From assembly GCA_918026815.1 (NCBI GenBank), contig CAKJVC010000010.1, positions 808,501 through 872,500 of the forward strand: 64,000 nucleotides of DNA. Reading direction: 5' to 3'. This document shows positions 11,765 through 24,503 of the stretch, piece after piece. Within the stretch, counting starts at the first letter, position 1. Each line of letters opens with the position of its first letter. Origin of the DNA: Chalara sp. BL73 (Eukaryota > Ascomycota > Leotiomycetes > Helotiales). The translations under genes and the position numbers were made by a program. Under the pieces are notes generated by a model. That model was not told the origin of the DNA. It ran no database searches and saw nothing but the letters and a program-made list of their open reading frames with translations.

Positions 11765-12989
11765 TCACCAGAACCAGGCTCGAGCGGTGGATGTATACAT
11801 CACTCTCAATCTTTATATTGGAGATATTTCTTCATGGTGGGGAAATCGAACATAGTACTTCGCGCATAATCGGGCACACTTTCAGGCTTCTCAAGGATAC
11901 ATCAACACAAAGCAGGCTACTCTAGCTAACTTAGCATCTGGCACTTCCTATGGGCTAGGTATATCAACGCACATAATTCAGAGAGCCCCACGTGTAGAGA
12001 TAGCTAAAAAGGAACTGTAAACAGCATACAAAATAGACATAATTGCTTCCAGAACTATCTTACTTCTTGTTCTAGTGAATCTTCTTTATTTCAAGTTCCT
12101 CCATTCATTGGCGCGGAAAGCTGCTTGGCCTTCAGGAAATACCTGGCAGTTCACCCAATAATACCCGCCACAATACAACCAGGCGACAACTGCTATTCCC
12201 AGCTGCTCCCATGGAAGTTCCAACAATGCCATTATTTCAAATGAACCAGATCCTTGGGAACGTATTTCGAGACATCAGACGTAATCATGCAGTTTAAGAT
12301 AAGGAATAATGATGAGAAGCTAAGAGATTACATTAAACCCAAACAGATTTGGATGTCTTAATATAATTTAAGACAATGCCGGACTGCCTTTGTCTTTATA
12401 CAATATCTTTTGAACCACCGGATACAATAGATCATTGTAAGGTGCTGCGGTATACTATTAGCTATGTGCAAGTTTATTCCAATTGCTCATTTGTAAAGAA
12501 TGATCAGCGAGAGGATAGAGAGCAACAGAGTTCAGTGTAGTGGGCGCTTTAAAGCTAGTGAAAAAGTTCGGCACTTACTAATCGCTCTATGGCTAGCTAG
12601 CCTACATTCCTGAAAGGCGACCTCTTTCCCTTTAAAGATACAGCCATCCTTTGAAGAAGAAAGGACTTATCTGAATTACTGTCTTCCGGCTGACATTTTA
12701 GCTTAGCCCGACCTTCTTTTGCTTTTCAACGTCTTGAATTGGTATTGTGATAATTTGTATCCTTTCTGCTATGAGGCTCCGATATCCGTATGGCAGATTC
12801 ATCTATCAGCAGCCTCCAATCAGCCGCATGACGTAACCGCCAAGTGTAGTAGCCGGCAACAAAAAAACCTCTTATTCAGCAATCTGCATAATCAACAAAT
12901 ATTGCCGGGATCCCGGGTATGAATATTCCTCTCCACCGCACTTCTATCACTAGAGTTCTATCGATTTGGGGCTGTGTATATGGTCAAAA
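11765..12989. other. intergenic region
   Basis: No gene supported; low-complexity AT-rich sequence with the 3' flank of the RING gene and the promoter of the DUF3292-like gene. Confidence 0.45.
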
Positions 12990-15192
12990 ATGTCGACTCC
13001 GCCAGGGACGCAGAATGGCGAATCTTCGCAGAATGCGAGACGGCTGTCCGTTCCTGTACAGAGCACCACAACAACCACGACCACAATAGGGCAGGGAGCA
13101 CCGCGAACGACGACCGTAACAACTGGGCCACAGATCCCAATCACGACTACGATCACTAATACATCACCACCGCGAGCACGTCCGGGCCTGGGATCATGGC
13201 AGCAACCAAGCATCCGCATACGCCGGATTCCCTCCTCGCAAGCCTTTGGTGGCCGACCACGATCGGGAAGCGTTGATGATCGACCCATCTCCGGAGGGCA
13301 GGTGATAGAACAAGGCAGCATAATACCAAGAAAGCCGCTGCGAGGGAGTGCGTCTGCGGAACTAGAGAGTGCGAGAGCAAGGGCGGGCACAATTGGAGTA
13401 CCTCCTGGCCCTGGGTCTAGCCGTTTACGACATGAAACTCGACAATTGGATACAGTAATAGAGGGGAATCGAAGGAGGAGTAGTTCTGACCCAACAAGGT
13501 CTTGGAATCAGACTCATGATAGTACTGGTGCTCTGCGGAACTCCGGGTATATGCCAGAAGTAGCAGAAGAAGGATACTTCAATGCGCAGAGCCCGCAGGA
13601 TGCGAATCTGGTAACACAGGAGAGCGAAGATAGTCGAGGACCGATGGCCAGAAGATTGAGTGCGGCAGGCCAAATGCTGAGACTGCCGACCTTTGGGCTG
13701 GGTGGACGACCGAGGAGTGTGAGCAGTGCAACAAGGGAATCGAGCCCCCTGCGATCTACAACAGAGGAAGAAGCGAATGCGCAATATGACAAAGAATTGA
13801 TTGATATACTTGATACTGTTGGTACGTAGAGTTTTCCCCCTTACCAATCTATGCTAATGCATTGTGCAGACCCAGAGGTGTCGACTCTTAATACTCTTAA
13901 TAATGTACAAAATTCCCTATTCGTTCCCAATCTCGGTAGCTGGGTCAACCGTCGACCTACATACACACTTTCTAGATACCCAACACGTAGCACAGTGCCT
14001 GCCGCCCCAGATCTATCTCCAGCCGTAGAGGCTGAAGAAGAACCGCTTGAGAGAGGTACAATTGGGCGCACGTACACAGCGACATCTTTATCCTCAAGAT
14101 TAGACGACTCCCACTTCGCAGTTTTGCCGCATGGAGAACGGCTTCAAGGCTGGAGTAAAGAAGAAAGAGATGAGCTGAACGATCATGTGCGCCATTTACT
14201 CCATTCTAGGAAGGAGAAGTTAAAACGATCGTGGATGGGATTTAAACAATATGTGCGGAAGCGTTAGTATTCCATTCCATCTTTCATAACGTTGCTGACA
14301 TGATACAGCTCTTGGATTTTTCGTAACTGTATATGCAACTCTTATCACGCTCTTCGGACTTGCATGGGTCTTATTCTTGATTGGCTGGATCAACGTGGGT
14401 GGTCGCAAAGATTATATTGTCCACGTCATCGACAGTGTGCTGGTGGCTCTCTTTGCCATCATGGGTGATGGGCTCGCACCTTTTCGTGCAGTCGACACCT
14501 ATCATATGTCTTTCATTGCACACTACCACCACCTAACTTGGCGTCTCCGGCGAGAGCGGGCTCTCCCAAAGCTAAAAGACCACAATGATCTTCCGAATCT
14601 AACCGTTAATGATCAAACTGTTGATGTTGAGTGTGCGGAAGAAAAGCTTGGCGAGATGAGTATGCTGAGTCCAGAACAACAGCGGAAGCTTGTGCATCAT
14701 CAGAAAAAGTTCTCCCGCTCGCATACATTTTACAAGCCACATGAAACAGAAACGCATTTTGCCTTCCCACTGCGTTTACTTGTCGCGGTTGTTGTGCTCC
14801 TGGATTGCCACTCTCTACTTCAGATCTCTCTTGGAGCATGCACTTGGGGTATCAGCTACAAGGTGCGGCCATTCGCGCTTACAACCGTAATACTGTGTTG
14901 TTCGATTACATGCAATATCACTGCAGGCGTATTGATTAGCGTAGGAGATCATAAGACGAGAAAGAAGGATGTCTTGGAGAGGATGTTCAGGCAGGAATTG
15001 ACGGCGCAGGCGATCCAGACGATTACAGAACGAAAACAAGGGGAGAGGAAAAAGAGAAGTGAAGAGCTATTGGGAGAGAAACAAAACACGAACGAGGATC
15101 CAATAATGGAAACGCCAAGAACAAATGAGGAATTGGTAATAGAGAAGCCAAGGACGGGCCTATCACCAATACTGCCGCCAAAGGACGAATAA
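12990..15192 (+). CDS. DUF3292-like fungal membrane protein, 702 aa
   Basis: Three exons close in phase: 12990-13821, 13870-14262 and 14309-15192. The start is the ATG at 12990 in good context (AAAA before ATG). Residues 1-270 are Ser/Thr/Arg-rich and disordered, with a Thr-rich run. Conserved blocks follow: a DPEVSTLNTLNNVQNSLFVP segment at the start of exon 2, a membrane helix just after the second intron (FFVTVYATLITLFGLAWVLF), a block containing MGDGLAPFRAVDTYHM, then two more hydrophobic segments and a charged tail. I recognise these blocks as the fungal family of unknown function DUF3292, whose members are of similar length. The biochemical role is unknown; an internal-membrane location is inferred from the helices. 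Confidence 0.78.
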
Positions 15193-15956
15193 TTGTACTA
15201 TGTAGACTTTATGGTTGTAAATAAAAGCACGATTTTCATGCTGGGCATGGCGTGGGATTGGACTTTTCGCATTCTAACATGTGTGAGTGGAAAGCACAAG
15301 CGTGCAAGAAGAGTGCATCCACTTTGGCCTACACATTCCTCAAAGTTCTCGTCTGAGATTTCTCATTCGACATCATATTCCTGCATGTCTTCAGACGTTG
15401 TATTGCAAGGATGCATTCTTGGTTCTTACCACGCCTGGAGCCTTATCACATGACAAAACAGATGCAGCCAGGTCATCTCTTGCGTATTCGAGGGAAACCC
15501 CATCTCCCCAAATCTTGTGTTTAATCCTTTTTCCTGAGGTTACTCTTCACAAGCCACTCGTAACAAAAATACGACTTCATTTACTTGAACATTTCCAGGC
15601 TTCCCGGGAATAATCGTGCTGGTTTGGCTTTTCTTGTTTCATTCTGCATCTACGTCAGCATAGATATAGTTAGCCTTACATTCAACAGCAAGAACATCAA
15701 TAAGACATTTTTCTTCAAAGATAATCTCCTTTGAATCAGACTCGTGCTTCTAGTCCATGCCTGGCATTACATTTAGAGCAAACTCCCAATAGCGCCGTAC
15801 GTTAGATTTGTTTACAACACAAGAGAACCGGCGTTCTGTACCGAATACAGCTCCCTACGATTCACTTCCCGACATATATGGCACATTTTAGGGTATTAGA
15901 GGCCCATGTGAGGGTTGGTCGCATCTCGCTAACAAAAACAATCGAGATGCTGCGCT
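15193..15956. other. intergenic region between convergent genes
   Basis: Holds the 3' flanks of two convergent genes. No additional gene supported. Confidence 0.45.
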
Positions 15957-17925
15957 TCACAGCATAATGCATACCGCCACACATGCAGCAACCAAAACCA
16001 CCCACGCCTTCAACACTATACTCTTCTCAACAGCTCCAGAACCCGTCTCACTCGCAGCCGGGGCAGCCCCGGTGGTAGCCGACGATGGTAGCGGCGTCGA
16101 AGCTGTCCCTGCGCTTGAACCAGCCGTCAGGCTCGCCTCAAAAGCAGACAGCTTCTCGAGCCCTGCCGTAATCTGCACCGGGATCCACGGCGCCGTCTTG
16201 TTTTCCGGCCGCCAGGTCCAGCTCGTGGACTCGCTATAGGTCATTGGGTCCCTGAACGTTACGCCCTCGCTGTCGACGTTCCACTCTGCGCGCTGCGTGA
16301 CCTCTGCCGAGCAAGTCACGGTTGCTGTGTTGGTGAATGTGCAGGCTCGGGTGTAAGCGCTATAGGCTGATTGTTAGAGGCAGAGGCTTAAGGGGATAGG
16401 AAGGGTGATATACTTCGTGGAACCTTCCTCGGTTATGGTATCGATTTGGGAGAAGTGAATAGTAGAGGGGCCTTGGGTGATGGTGAAATGTGGGAGGCCG
16501 CTAGGGCAATACCTTCTGATATATGTCGTATCATTAGCTCCTGAAGTTGCATAGCTGTTACATCCTATGTCGTATGTTGTGGCCGTTGCATCCTACATCA
16601 ACCAATCAATTTCTCGTCTTCAAACTGGATTCGTGTGTATTAAGAAGGGAGCTTACAACTGCAATGATGGAGCCAAAGACATCTCCGAGTCGATAGTTAT
16701 CAGTGCCTAATATGCCCCCGCCAATCGCAAAACTTACAATTGGCGCATCAAGGAGTGTGGCTGGGTTATTCACAGTGTCGACGGTTCTGGTACGGCGCGT
16801 AGAGGGGAAAGGCGTGAGGGTAGGTAGGGAAGGGAAAGCCGTTGATGTGACTACAACTGTTTCGGTGCTTTGGGACGCCGAATCAGTCTTGGTGACGGTA
16901 GCAGTGTTTGAGGCTTGTACGAATTGTGCAGAGCTTGCCGTGAAAAGGGAAAACACAAAGCATGTTAGGAAGAGCAAGGCACTGCCCGGGCTCCTAGAAA
17001 GAGCTCCGAGGCCTAATAATGAGGACAAGCCGACGATTTGCCAAGGACTTGCGCCAGAGAGTCGAGCAGAGCCACCAGTCTGGATACTGGTTGATGTCGG
17101 ACTCTGACTTGTTGTCGCAGCGTTAGCATTAGGTGCGGTAGTTATAGATGGTACGGCTGCGCTCGCCACACTCGATACACTGCCAGTTGAAGCTGCAACC
17201 CCGCTCGTTGCCTTCAACTTCTCCAGCCCTGCCGTGATCTTCACCGGAATGAACGGTGGCGGGCCATACGCACTGGCCGTTGGATCCATTATCGTCACTG
17301 TATAATCATCCATCTCTATCGTGACCAGCTTGCCATCATACGTTACTGTCTCTAGTGGATCCTGCGTAGTGAATGCATTAGAATAAGGTGGTTGGCCATC
17401 TCCATAGGAATTTGTGCAGATTGCTGTTGCGGCTGTAGTTGCGGCGAAAGCGCAAGACTCTGATAACAAGCTGTCATTTGTTAGGCGAGATTTTGGATGA
17501 GTTCTTAGGGGATGAGCAAATACTAGTCACCAAGTTCCCCTCCCCTTTCGGTGTAGCTGAATTTCATGAAGTTTGCGCCCTGTGTCACGAGGATTGGGTT
17601 TGCCCAGTCGGCGTAACCACAATAGCCTTTCTCCACATGGCCAGTCGCTTCGGGATTGCAGGTGACCTGGTATGTTGCTGCTGTTGCATCCTGCCATGAA
17701 TATCAGCGATATGGTTACCAGATACAGGATGAAGAGAGGACCACGCACAGCATTCACAACAGACGCGACAAGATCTCCAGCACCGTCTGCAGCATTCTGA
17801 AGGAAGAGGTTCACAACATCTGGTGGCGTAACCTCTGGCAAAGGTTCTGGGATCCATGGTCCTTGTGCATCAACTCCCTGTCCTGCTAAGCATAGTATAA
17901 AGGTAAAGACTGTAATGGCGAACAT
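15957..17925 (-). CDS. secreted protein with two tandem homologous halves and a GPI-type tail
   Basis: Five exons close exactly in phase: 17925-17749, 17690-17531, 17459-16657, 16592-16414 and 16359-15957, giving 573 residues. It opens with a signal peptide (FAITVFTFILCLAGQGVDA). Each half has a block starting DATA(A/T)TY with a following Cys, a block with E/N..AC/CAF..T, then the motif P(F/W)IPV(K/Q)ITAGLEKL, then a Ser/Thr/Ala-rich stretch. An intron sits directly before DATA in both halves. The first half ends in a hydrophobic run like a GPI-attachment tail, followed in frame by another run like a signal peptide (LLFLTCFVFSLFTASSA). The second half ends in a clear GPI-type hydrophobic tail (WVVLVAACVAVCIML). 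It could instead be two adjacent genes, but no in-frame start or stop separates them. Probable cell-wall or plasma-membrane surface protein; function unknown. Confidence 0.65.
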
Positions 17926-18528
17926 CTTGTCGCCTTCTATTACTTAGTAACCCTACAAAACGAACGACAGCGCAAATGCAAGTAAAGAATCAGAAAGAGT
18001 GGACGTCAGCGGCATTTTATCACTTTTCGAGAACAATTTCTTTACCTTGGCGGCTCTCACGATGGGACATTTCTCATTGGCAGAACGCGATGTTAGGGTA
18101 TACTGTGCCGCAGTCATTTTTGTCAATTTGAGGCAACTCCGGTCTTGGCGTTATTTTAAGCTCAATGGCTTTTTAGGCACCTTTCGCTTAAGGCCCCACA
18201 TGTTCAGGGGTAGGGAGAGATGTGGGGTGGCGCTTTTCAGTATGCTGTTGACATTTGTAGAGCAATATCGTCATAGTTTTTCTCTAGTTCTATCCTGAGA
18301 TATTACAGTATCTAGAAGAAAAACAACTCAATGCCACTTCTGCCCAAAATCTATCGAAATCCGCCTTCTCCTTTTCCATGTTAATCACCACGATCACATC
18401 TAGTGGTGCTCTGTAAAGCCCAGATACCGATGTATCTTGTTGTCATAAAACGGCCACGTGCAATACATAACTTCCCCCTCCGCCGCATCATCGTAGTCCG
18501 CACCATCCTCCGGTGCCCAACCACCAAT
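17926..18528. other. intergenic region
   Basis: Promoter side of the secreted-protein gene. A 99-codon plus-strand frame at 17999-18298 has no family resemblance and is not called. Confidence 0.4.
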
Positions 18529-20686
18529 TCACTCGTCCTCGGCATCTCTACCCTCAAAGTTTGCTTCTATCGTATAGCACGCTCTGATTAATTCACTTTG
18601 ATAGTCATAGTCCATGCGGGACATGATGATATCCGTTTTTGTATGGGATGGAGAAGATGGAGGAGGGGATGGGCTGTCGGTGTGGGATGTGGTTGATAGC
18701 GGCGAGGCAGGTGGTGTGGAGATGAAGGGGATGGGGAGAGGGTTGGGACGTGTGGCAGTCGGCGGTAAAAGAGCCCTTTTTCGAGGCGGGTCATGCCTAG
18801 TCCGCCTGTTATACGTCAGTGTGAACATACACTCTAAGGGAATAGGAGCGGAGGGCAGGAAATCCAGCTTGTATGGGCGCTAATAGTTTACTAATCCCTC
18901 AAAGGACATACCGTAAAGATCCGATATCCAAGCATAGACATCGAAAGTGTGTAGTCGAGGCAGGACCTTGAATGCGGGAATCCCGACTTTTTCAATATGA
19001 TCGAAGTCCTTGTCGTCCTCTGCACACAGTCTCTCATCGTGGATTTCGAGGTATATTTCTTCGATTGATCTCGGCAATGATTTGACGAACTTCGAAACAT
19101 GCTAATCTGGTTAGCATTTTTATGTTTTGGGACGGAAGGAGTTACTCACTGGTCTGTATGTATCAAGTTTCGGCCGTCCATTGTTGTCAAAAGAACCGCC
19201 TTCATTCTGTGCATCGCCTACTTGAAGGTATTTGAGAGAGTTCCACTCTTTGAAGTGGCCACCGATAGATCCGAATATGGACACCCAATATTGCTCACCT
19301 CGAACCACTCAATTTCGTATACTGGGCTCACGAGTTTCGTTATAAGCGGGGAGAGAAACTCCTCGGCACCCATAGCTCTGATCAGTTTCTACTTTAGCAG
19401 CGCCAGTGCTTTCAGATTTGGCAGCAGATCACAGACCGATAATATGAAATCTAGATTCTCGCGGCTTGGATACAGGCAATAATGCGGGATATTAATCGAC
19501 GTCATATGCGGGTTCTTGCTCACAATGTCTAGAAACAGAGGCCTGATCTTAGCGTGATAATCCTTGCTCCCGGACACATGACTATCGAAGCAGAAGTGCT
19601 AGAGCTGAGGGAAGCGGGCATATTTGGCGCCTCTGAGACTTGATACCTGCACGATCAGATCCTGCGGTACTGGAGGAAGATCTTCAGGCGGATTTTGAAG
19701 AGAGAAGGATATCTCGAGGGATTCCAGATCAGGGCATGTTTTGGAGAGGGCATTGAGCAGGAAATAGGCTCTGTTCCATACGTTCTATTCAAGGGACTTA
19801 CCCCACGTGCCTAGGATCTCCCAGGATACCTTTTTGAGGGCAACTGGGCCGTTTGTCCAGATATGGCATTCCGGCTTGAGACCGGCCATTTTGAGTTCTG
19901 TTAGATGGGCATATGCAGGTAGGTTGGTGATTATGTGAACTGATAGACGGTTTGACATAAGTGCTACCTTTGAGAGATATCTCAGGTTCCTAGCTGCAGT
20001 CTGCCATTCTTTCCTAAGCGGCGGTGTTGTTAGCAAGAAGGTCAAATTTATAAGGAGGAATTTTGGGTGCTCCAGCACCACCGAGACCAACATATAAAAA
20101 CAGCGGCTTAATCCGTCACATTTATGAACAGCAATTTCAATCATCTAGAAATTTACGAACGAAGAAACATACTGTAGGCTCCACATTCGTTTCTTCAGTT
20201 GCACCATATCTAGGATCTCTTTGAATTTTATTGACTAGGCCACCCAGATCCGGATTTCTATAAAATCTGGTCAGCAATATATCCACCGCACATAAGGACT
20301 ACATACTCGGCGATAGATGTAAGCGGCCGAAACTGCCTTCGATCATTGTTCTCGTCTTCCTCCCCAAAGAACTTCATCTCGGTCCACCTAATAGAAACGC
20401 CAATTCTCAGGCTCAAGTAAAAAAATTCCTCGACATGACATCCCGAAGCCTTTTCATCGGTCTCGTCGCGGAACCAAAGTACTCAAAGAGATGAGAAACT
20501 TTATTCTTGAACAATTTGGGGGAGGATCTTTGAAAGACCAACATACTAACCAATCCTCCTATATAGCGCCGCATTCGCAATTACGCTCAAATCCTTACAT
20601 ACCAAACTCATTGCATGCAGATATGGAGGCTCATTATCAAGATGGGAAAATATCTCATGTAACAGTTCACGGGGAAGATGATTCAT
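18529..20686 (-). pseudogene. broken F-box/leucine-rich-like gene
   Basis: An F-box begins at the ATG at 20686 (LPRELLHEIFSHLDNEPP, then SLVCKDLSVIANAALYRRI). Downstream segments on the same strand look coding and join across plausible short introns, including one with a GTATGT donor and a TGCTGAC branch site near 20310-20240. They include LRR-like blocks at 20140-19800 (AARNLRYLSKVALMSN) and a block at 19580-19390. The frame is interrupted by TAG at 19601-19599 and TAG at 19391-19389, each inside otherwise continuous coding sequence. A third TAG at 20147-20145 and a frame change near 20230 are probable further lesions. The C-terminus is uncertain: it ends either near 18810 or at 18529. Fungal F-box/LRR proteins are substrate receptors of SCF ubiquitin ligases; this copy is probably not functional. 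Confidence 0.6.
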
Positions 20687-21390
20687 TGTTGCGGCCCCTT
20701 CATGCTCGTAATCCCTGCCGCATAGTCAACGTCATTCTCTTTTCTAGTAGGTTCATCGGATTCAATTTAAGTAAAACGCAGAAAGCTGCTTGCTGCCTGA
20801 CAGGTAGCTCTACCGTAGGGGGCGGATTATCCTTTAGATTCTGTTCCTTCTGAGCCGTCTTCCCGACCTCCTCTCCTTCATTCGCTTCCTTCGCTGTTTG
20901 CTTCTCGAGTGTCTTTATTTGGGATGTTCGCCCCATTGCTTCTGACACAGAATGGCAATAACTATTTCAAAGTCCACGACCAAAAAGTACGAGGCGGATC
21001 AAGAGCCTATATAAAGAGAGAACCTAATTTCTGATGTATCGGCGACCATCAGGATTGGAGGAAAGATGCTGTACGTTGTGGTGGATTTCTAGGCAGGACA
21101 AATGATACCCCGTAACCGTTGACTAATCGCTGTGGTCGTAGGGCGGTATAGGAGGCTGTTCCGAGGATGTTTACGAGATGGGAACCTGGCCTGCCCAGAT
21201 CTGGCGCGCAACAAACATATTTATCCATGAGCATTTCATCAAAACGATGCTAGAGTATGAACGAAAAAGAAAGAATGATATTAGTTAAATATTCTATTTT
21301 GAGATTCCTTCTAGGATTGATCCAACACCGACGCTAAAAAAAAATCCAAATGGGGGTATCAAATTTTGTCGCTGCTCCAAGCAAAACTCT
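20687..21390. other. intergenic region with a lysine/glutamate-rich minus-strand frame
   Basis: A minus-strand frame at 20948-20700 (82 codons, Lys/Glu-rich) lies directly upstream of the F-box start. It could be a leader or a 5' exon of that gene, but I found no phase-consistent join. Nothing else is supported. Confidence 0.35.
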
Positions 21391-22482
21391 TCATGCCTCT
21401 CCCATCATTTGCTTCGCCTCCTCGAGTATTATTCCAAGAGCCCATCTCACCGTCTCCTCCACATCATCTCTCTTTCCGTCACTTTGGCCTTCTTCGAAAA
21501 CATGGATCTTTCTGCCGTCGCCTCCCAGAACGCCTTCTATGCTGCTCTCCCAGTTCTTCCACGCAATCTCCTCAAAGTAACCCTCCGTCTTCCAGCACTG
21601 CCCCGGCACGCGTTCGCCTCCATCTTCCGCATCGACGTACTCGATCCTCTTGAAGCGTCGTCTCTTGGCCTCGCATTTAGTAACCGATAGGAAGAGTGGT
21701 ATGTCGATGAGGTCTGAAAAATGTTAGTCATGTTCAAATGAACGATAAACATTAGACGCAGAAGACCAACCCATGAGCTGGCGCTTTTGCTCAGATGTAG
21801 TTCTGTGCTCGTTCTGCTTTGCATCCGCTGCGGTGGGAGGTTCGTTGGAGTAGAGCAGGAAACCCTCAACGAACACCACTGCTGGCTTGGCACAGATCCC
21901 TCCCGTGCTCTCTTCCCGAAACCCATCCAGCAATTTTCTGCCTTCTGTGATGATGTCACTGAAGTTTTCGAGGCAAAGCTGTCGTACTCTTGCCTTCCTC
22001 TGCTCCCATATGGCGCTATTCGGACCCTGGGGGAGCCGAGCTTTCTCACCATCTTGAACACTTCTTACATACATGACGAGCCCTCCAACGTCAATCGAAC
22101 CCCAGCAATCCGTGTCCGGACCCGTAATCTTCCGTCTCTCCTCCTCTTCTACCTCCAAACTCTCAACGTGGTAGAAACCGACACCCCTTTCCTTCGTCTC
22201 CTTTAAGAACTTGTCGTCTCGAGGTCGGCCATGGAAAGTGGCAATGGGACATCGATCCTTCGTTATGAAGAAGTCGTCTATCGATACGATCTCAGGCTGG
22301 GCCGCCTCTCTACCCCAGGTATCAAAGATCTCGGATAAGATGGTGGAAAGGGTTGTCTTTCCTGAACTGGAGGCACCTGAAATGCCGATTGTGACTACGC
22401 GAGGCTGAGATATGGAAGAAAGTTCGGCTTTGGCCAGAGTAGACAGGATTGCACTGGATGAGCAGGGAGTTGGAGGCGTCAT
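21391..22482 (-). CDS. NRK1: nicotinamide riboside kinase-like protein
   Basis: Two exons close in phase: 22482-21771 and 21713-21391, giving 344 residues. A P-loop lies at residues 36-43 (GASSSGKT) in the setting TIGISGASSSGKTTLS, followed by a D-D-F-F motif (SIDDFFI), both typical of Nrk1/uridine-kinase-like enzymes. The insert after the P-loop half and the segment KAVVFVEGFLLY-like (PAVVFVEGFLLYS) fit the NRK lid and Walker B region. The enzyme phosphorylates nicotinamide riboside to NMN with ATP in NAD salvage. It is longer than yeast Nrk1, as filamentous-fungal homologues commonly are. The family call is good; strict substrate specificity (nicotinamide, nicotinic acid or other ribosides) is inferred. 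Confidence 0.78.
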
Positions 22483-22968
22483 TTCGCTTTTCGCTTTGCA
22501 AGTCGAGAAGAGTTCATGGACGGAGGGATGTGATTACGCACAACACTCTGATAGGCACTAACGACATGGTAAAGAGAACAAAAGATGGGAAGGAGTGGTG
22601 CCTCAAGCACAGCTTAAATGATCCGAAAGGGAAGAACAATGTGAATACAAAATATCGAGGTAGTGAATAGACATTTCATGACTGAATAATCATATGCTCG
22701 AAAAGGAAGCGTGATATCAGCATTCATGAGACACTTGCTAACATATCGGATTGTGTGATGCAGAAAAGAAAAAACCAAAAACTACAGCCAGGTCACTAGA
22801 CATATGCACAAGACGATCGAGGCACAGTGTAAACATCATAGGAAGGTCGTTATATAATACTAGACTTTAAAGTAACAACTTAAAGCACCCGCTTCTATCA
22901 TTCCACTGCTCTGATGTCCTTTCAACGCCGGAGTGCAAAAAGTATCAACCAAAAGAGAAGACAGAAAC
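22483..22968. other. intergenic region between NRK-like and CPA1 genes
   Basis: Contains the NRK-like promoter and the CPA1 3' flank. No gene seen. Confidence 0.45.
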
Positions 22969-24453
22969 TCAAGCAGCCGCAGCTTGTAGTAAGTCGGAAG
23001 AAGTCCGCGCAGGTTGGACACCAACCCTTTCCTTAGACAAGATGTCAACAAGTAGTGGTGAAGGTCGGTTATCCTTGCTGACTGGGAAGAGCTCGGCATT
23101 CTTCTTGTAGCGCTGCACGTTCTCAATATACATATCAAAGAGGTAGGCCGAGTCCATTGGACCTCCTTTTGCCTCAGGGTGGAATTGTGTTGAGAAGATT
23201 GGTCGAGTCTTGTGAATCATGCCTATGATGAGTCAGTAAGTGGAATCTGGAGGCTACTATTCATCATACCTTCATTACTGCCATCGTTCAAGTTGACAAA
23301 GTATTCCTTGTAATGGCTTGGTAGAGTGGTGCTATCAACGGCATAACCGTGGTTTTGACTGGTGATATGGCACTGACCAGTAGTCAAGTCCAGTGCTGGG
23401 ATATTGTGAGCACGATTTCCGTACTTAAGCTTAATAGTACGGGCACCAGCTGCAAGAGCTAGGAGTTGATGACCAAGGCAAATGCCAAAGACCGGGATCT
23501 GAGAGGTCTCAACCAAGCGAGACAAGTGATAGACAGTCTCTTGGCAGTGGGTAGGGTCACCAGGACCATTCGAGATGAAAACACCGTCAAAGTGGTGGGC
23601 AACTTTGTGAATCGGGAAGTCGTATGGGAACACAGTGACACTTGCTCCACGGCTAACCAAGCTTCGCAGAATGTTCTCCTTGACACCACAATCGATGACT
23701 GCGACATGCAAATCTCCATTCTGTGCACTAACATGGAATGGTGCTTTTGTGCTAACCTTCTTGACCAAGTTAATCTGCTCAGGATCGACGAAGGCCTCAT
23801 CCTGATCAGCATCATATTCCTCACCAATGGTGATTCGGGCCAACGAAGAGCCCTGCTCTCGAAGGAATGTAACAATAGCACGGGTATCAACACCAGAAAT
23901 GGCCGGCACACCCTCACGAGCACACCATTCGCTCAAACTTTCCACGGCAGTCCAATGGCTATATCTTGCTGCATAATCCGCTACAACAATACCGACACAT
24001 TGTATGTTAGGGGATTCGAAATATTTAAGGAGACCATGCTCGTCTCGGGCCGATGATGGGACTCCGTAGTTTCCGATCAAAGGTTGAGTGAAGACGAGAA
24101 TCTGTCCACGGTATGATGGATCGGTCATAGATTCTGGGTAGCCGACGAGTGAAGTGGTAAATACAGCTTCGCCGGAAATGTTAGATTTGGCACCAAAAGA
24201 TTTGCCATGGAAAATAGGACCATTCTAGAAAAATTAGTCACACTCCACCTAGCAGTGCCCTTTGATTCCTTACCTTGATTGTGAATGTTGCTCTGTCATG
24301 GGAGATAGGAGTAGCTTTGGAGCCAGTTACTGGCATAGCACGTCCAGTACTTCCTCCAACCGTTGCAAGGAGTCGTGCTTGTTGAGTAATCCGACCGCGG
24401 AAAGCAAAACCTGCTGGCTTGAACGCCGCGGGCTTTGCAAGTCTTCCAAACAT
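22969..24453 (-). CDS. CPA1: arginine-specific carbamoyl-phosphate synthase small subunit, mitochondrial
   Basis: Three exons close in phase: 24453-24274, 24224-23270 and 23222-22969, giving 462 residues, close to Neurospora ARG2. An Arg/Ala/Ser-rich N-terminus looks like a mitochondrial presequence ([17 protein letters not shown]). The N-terminal small-subunit domain starts at [11 protein letters not shown]. The class I glutamine amidotransferase domain carries the nucleophile in [11 protein letters not shown] and the His-Glu pair in FSTQFHPEA. It hydrolyses glutamine and passes ammonia to the large subunit to make carbamoyl phosphate for arginine. The leader carries the arginine-attenuator uORF (24843-24504), whose stop is 50 nucleotides upstream of this start codon, so translation should fall when arginine is high. 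Confidence 0.95.
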
Positions 24454-24503
24454 TTTGTATAATTGAATTGAGTAAAGGTATAGCGTTCGATTCGAGTCCT
24501 ATT

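Noticed and set aside
17999..18298. 99-codon plus-strand frame
   Set aside because: No family resemblance, no splice or promoter support, and it lies in a promoter region.
21787..22206. 139-codon plus-strand frame opposite the NRK-like gene
   Set aside because: Antisense shadow of a conserved exon.
23466..24056. 196-codon plus-strand frame opposite CPA1
   Set aside because: It is an antisense shadow of the conserved CPA1 exon.
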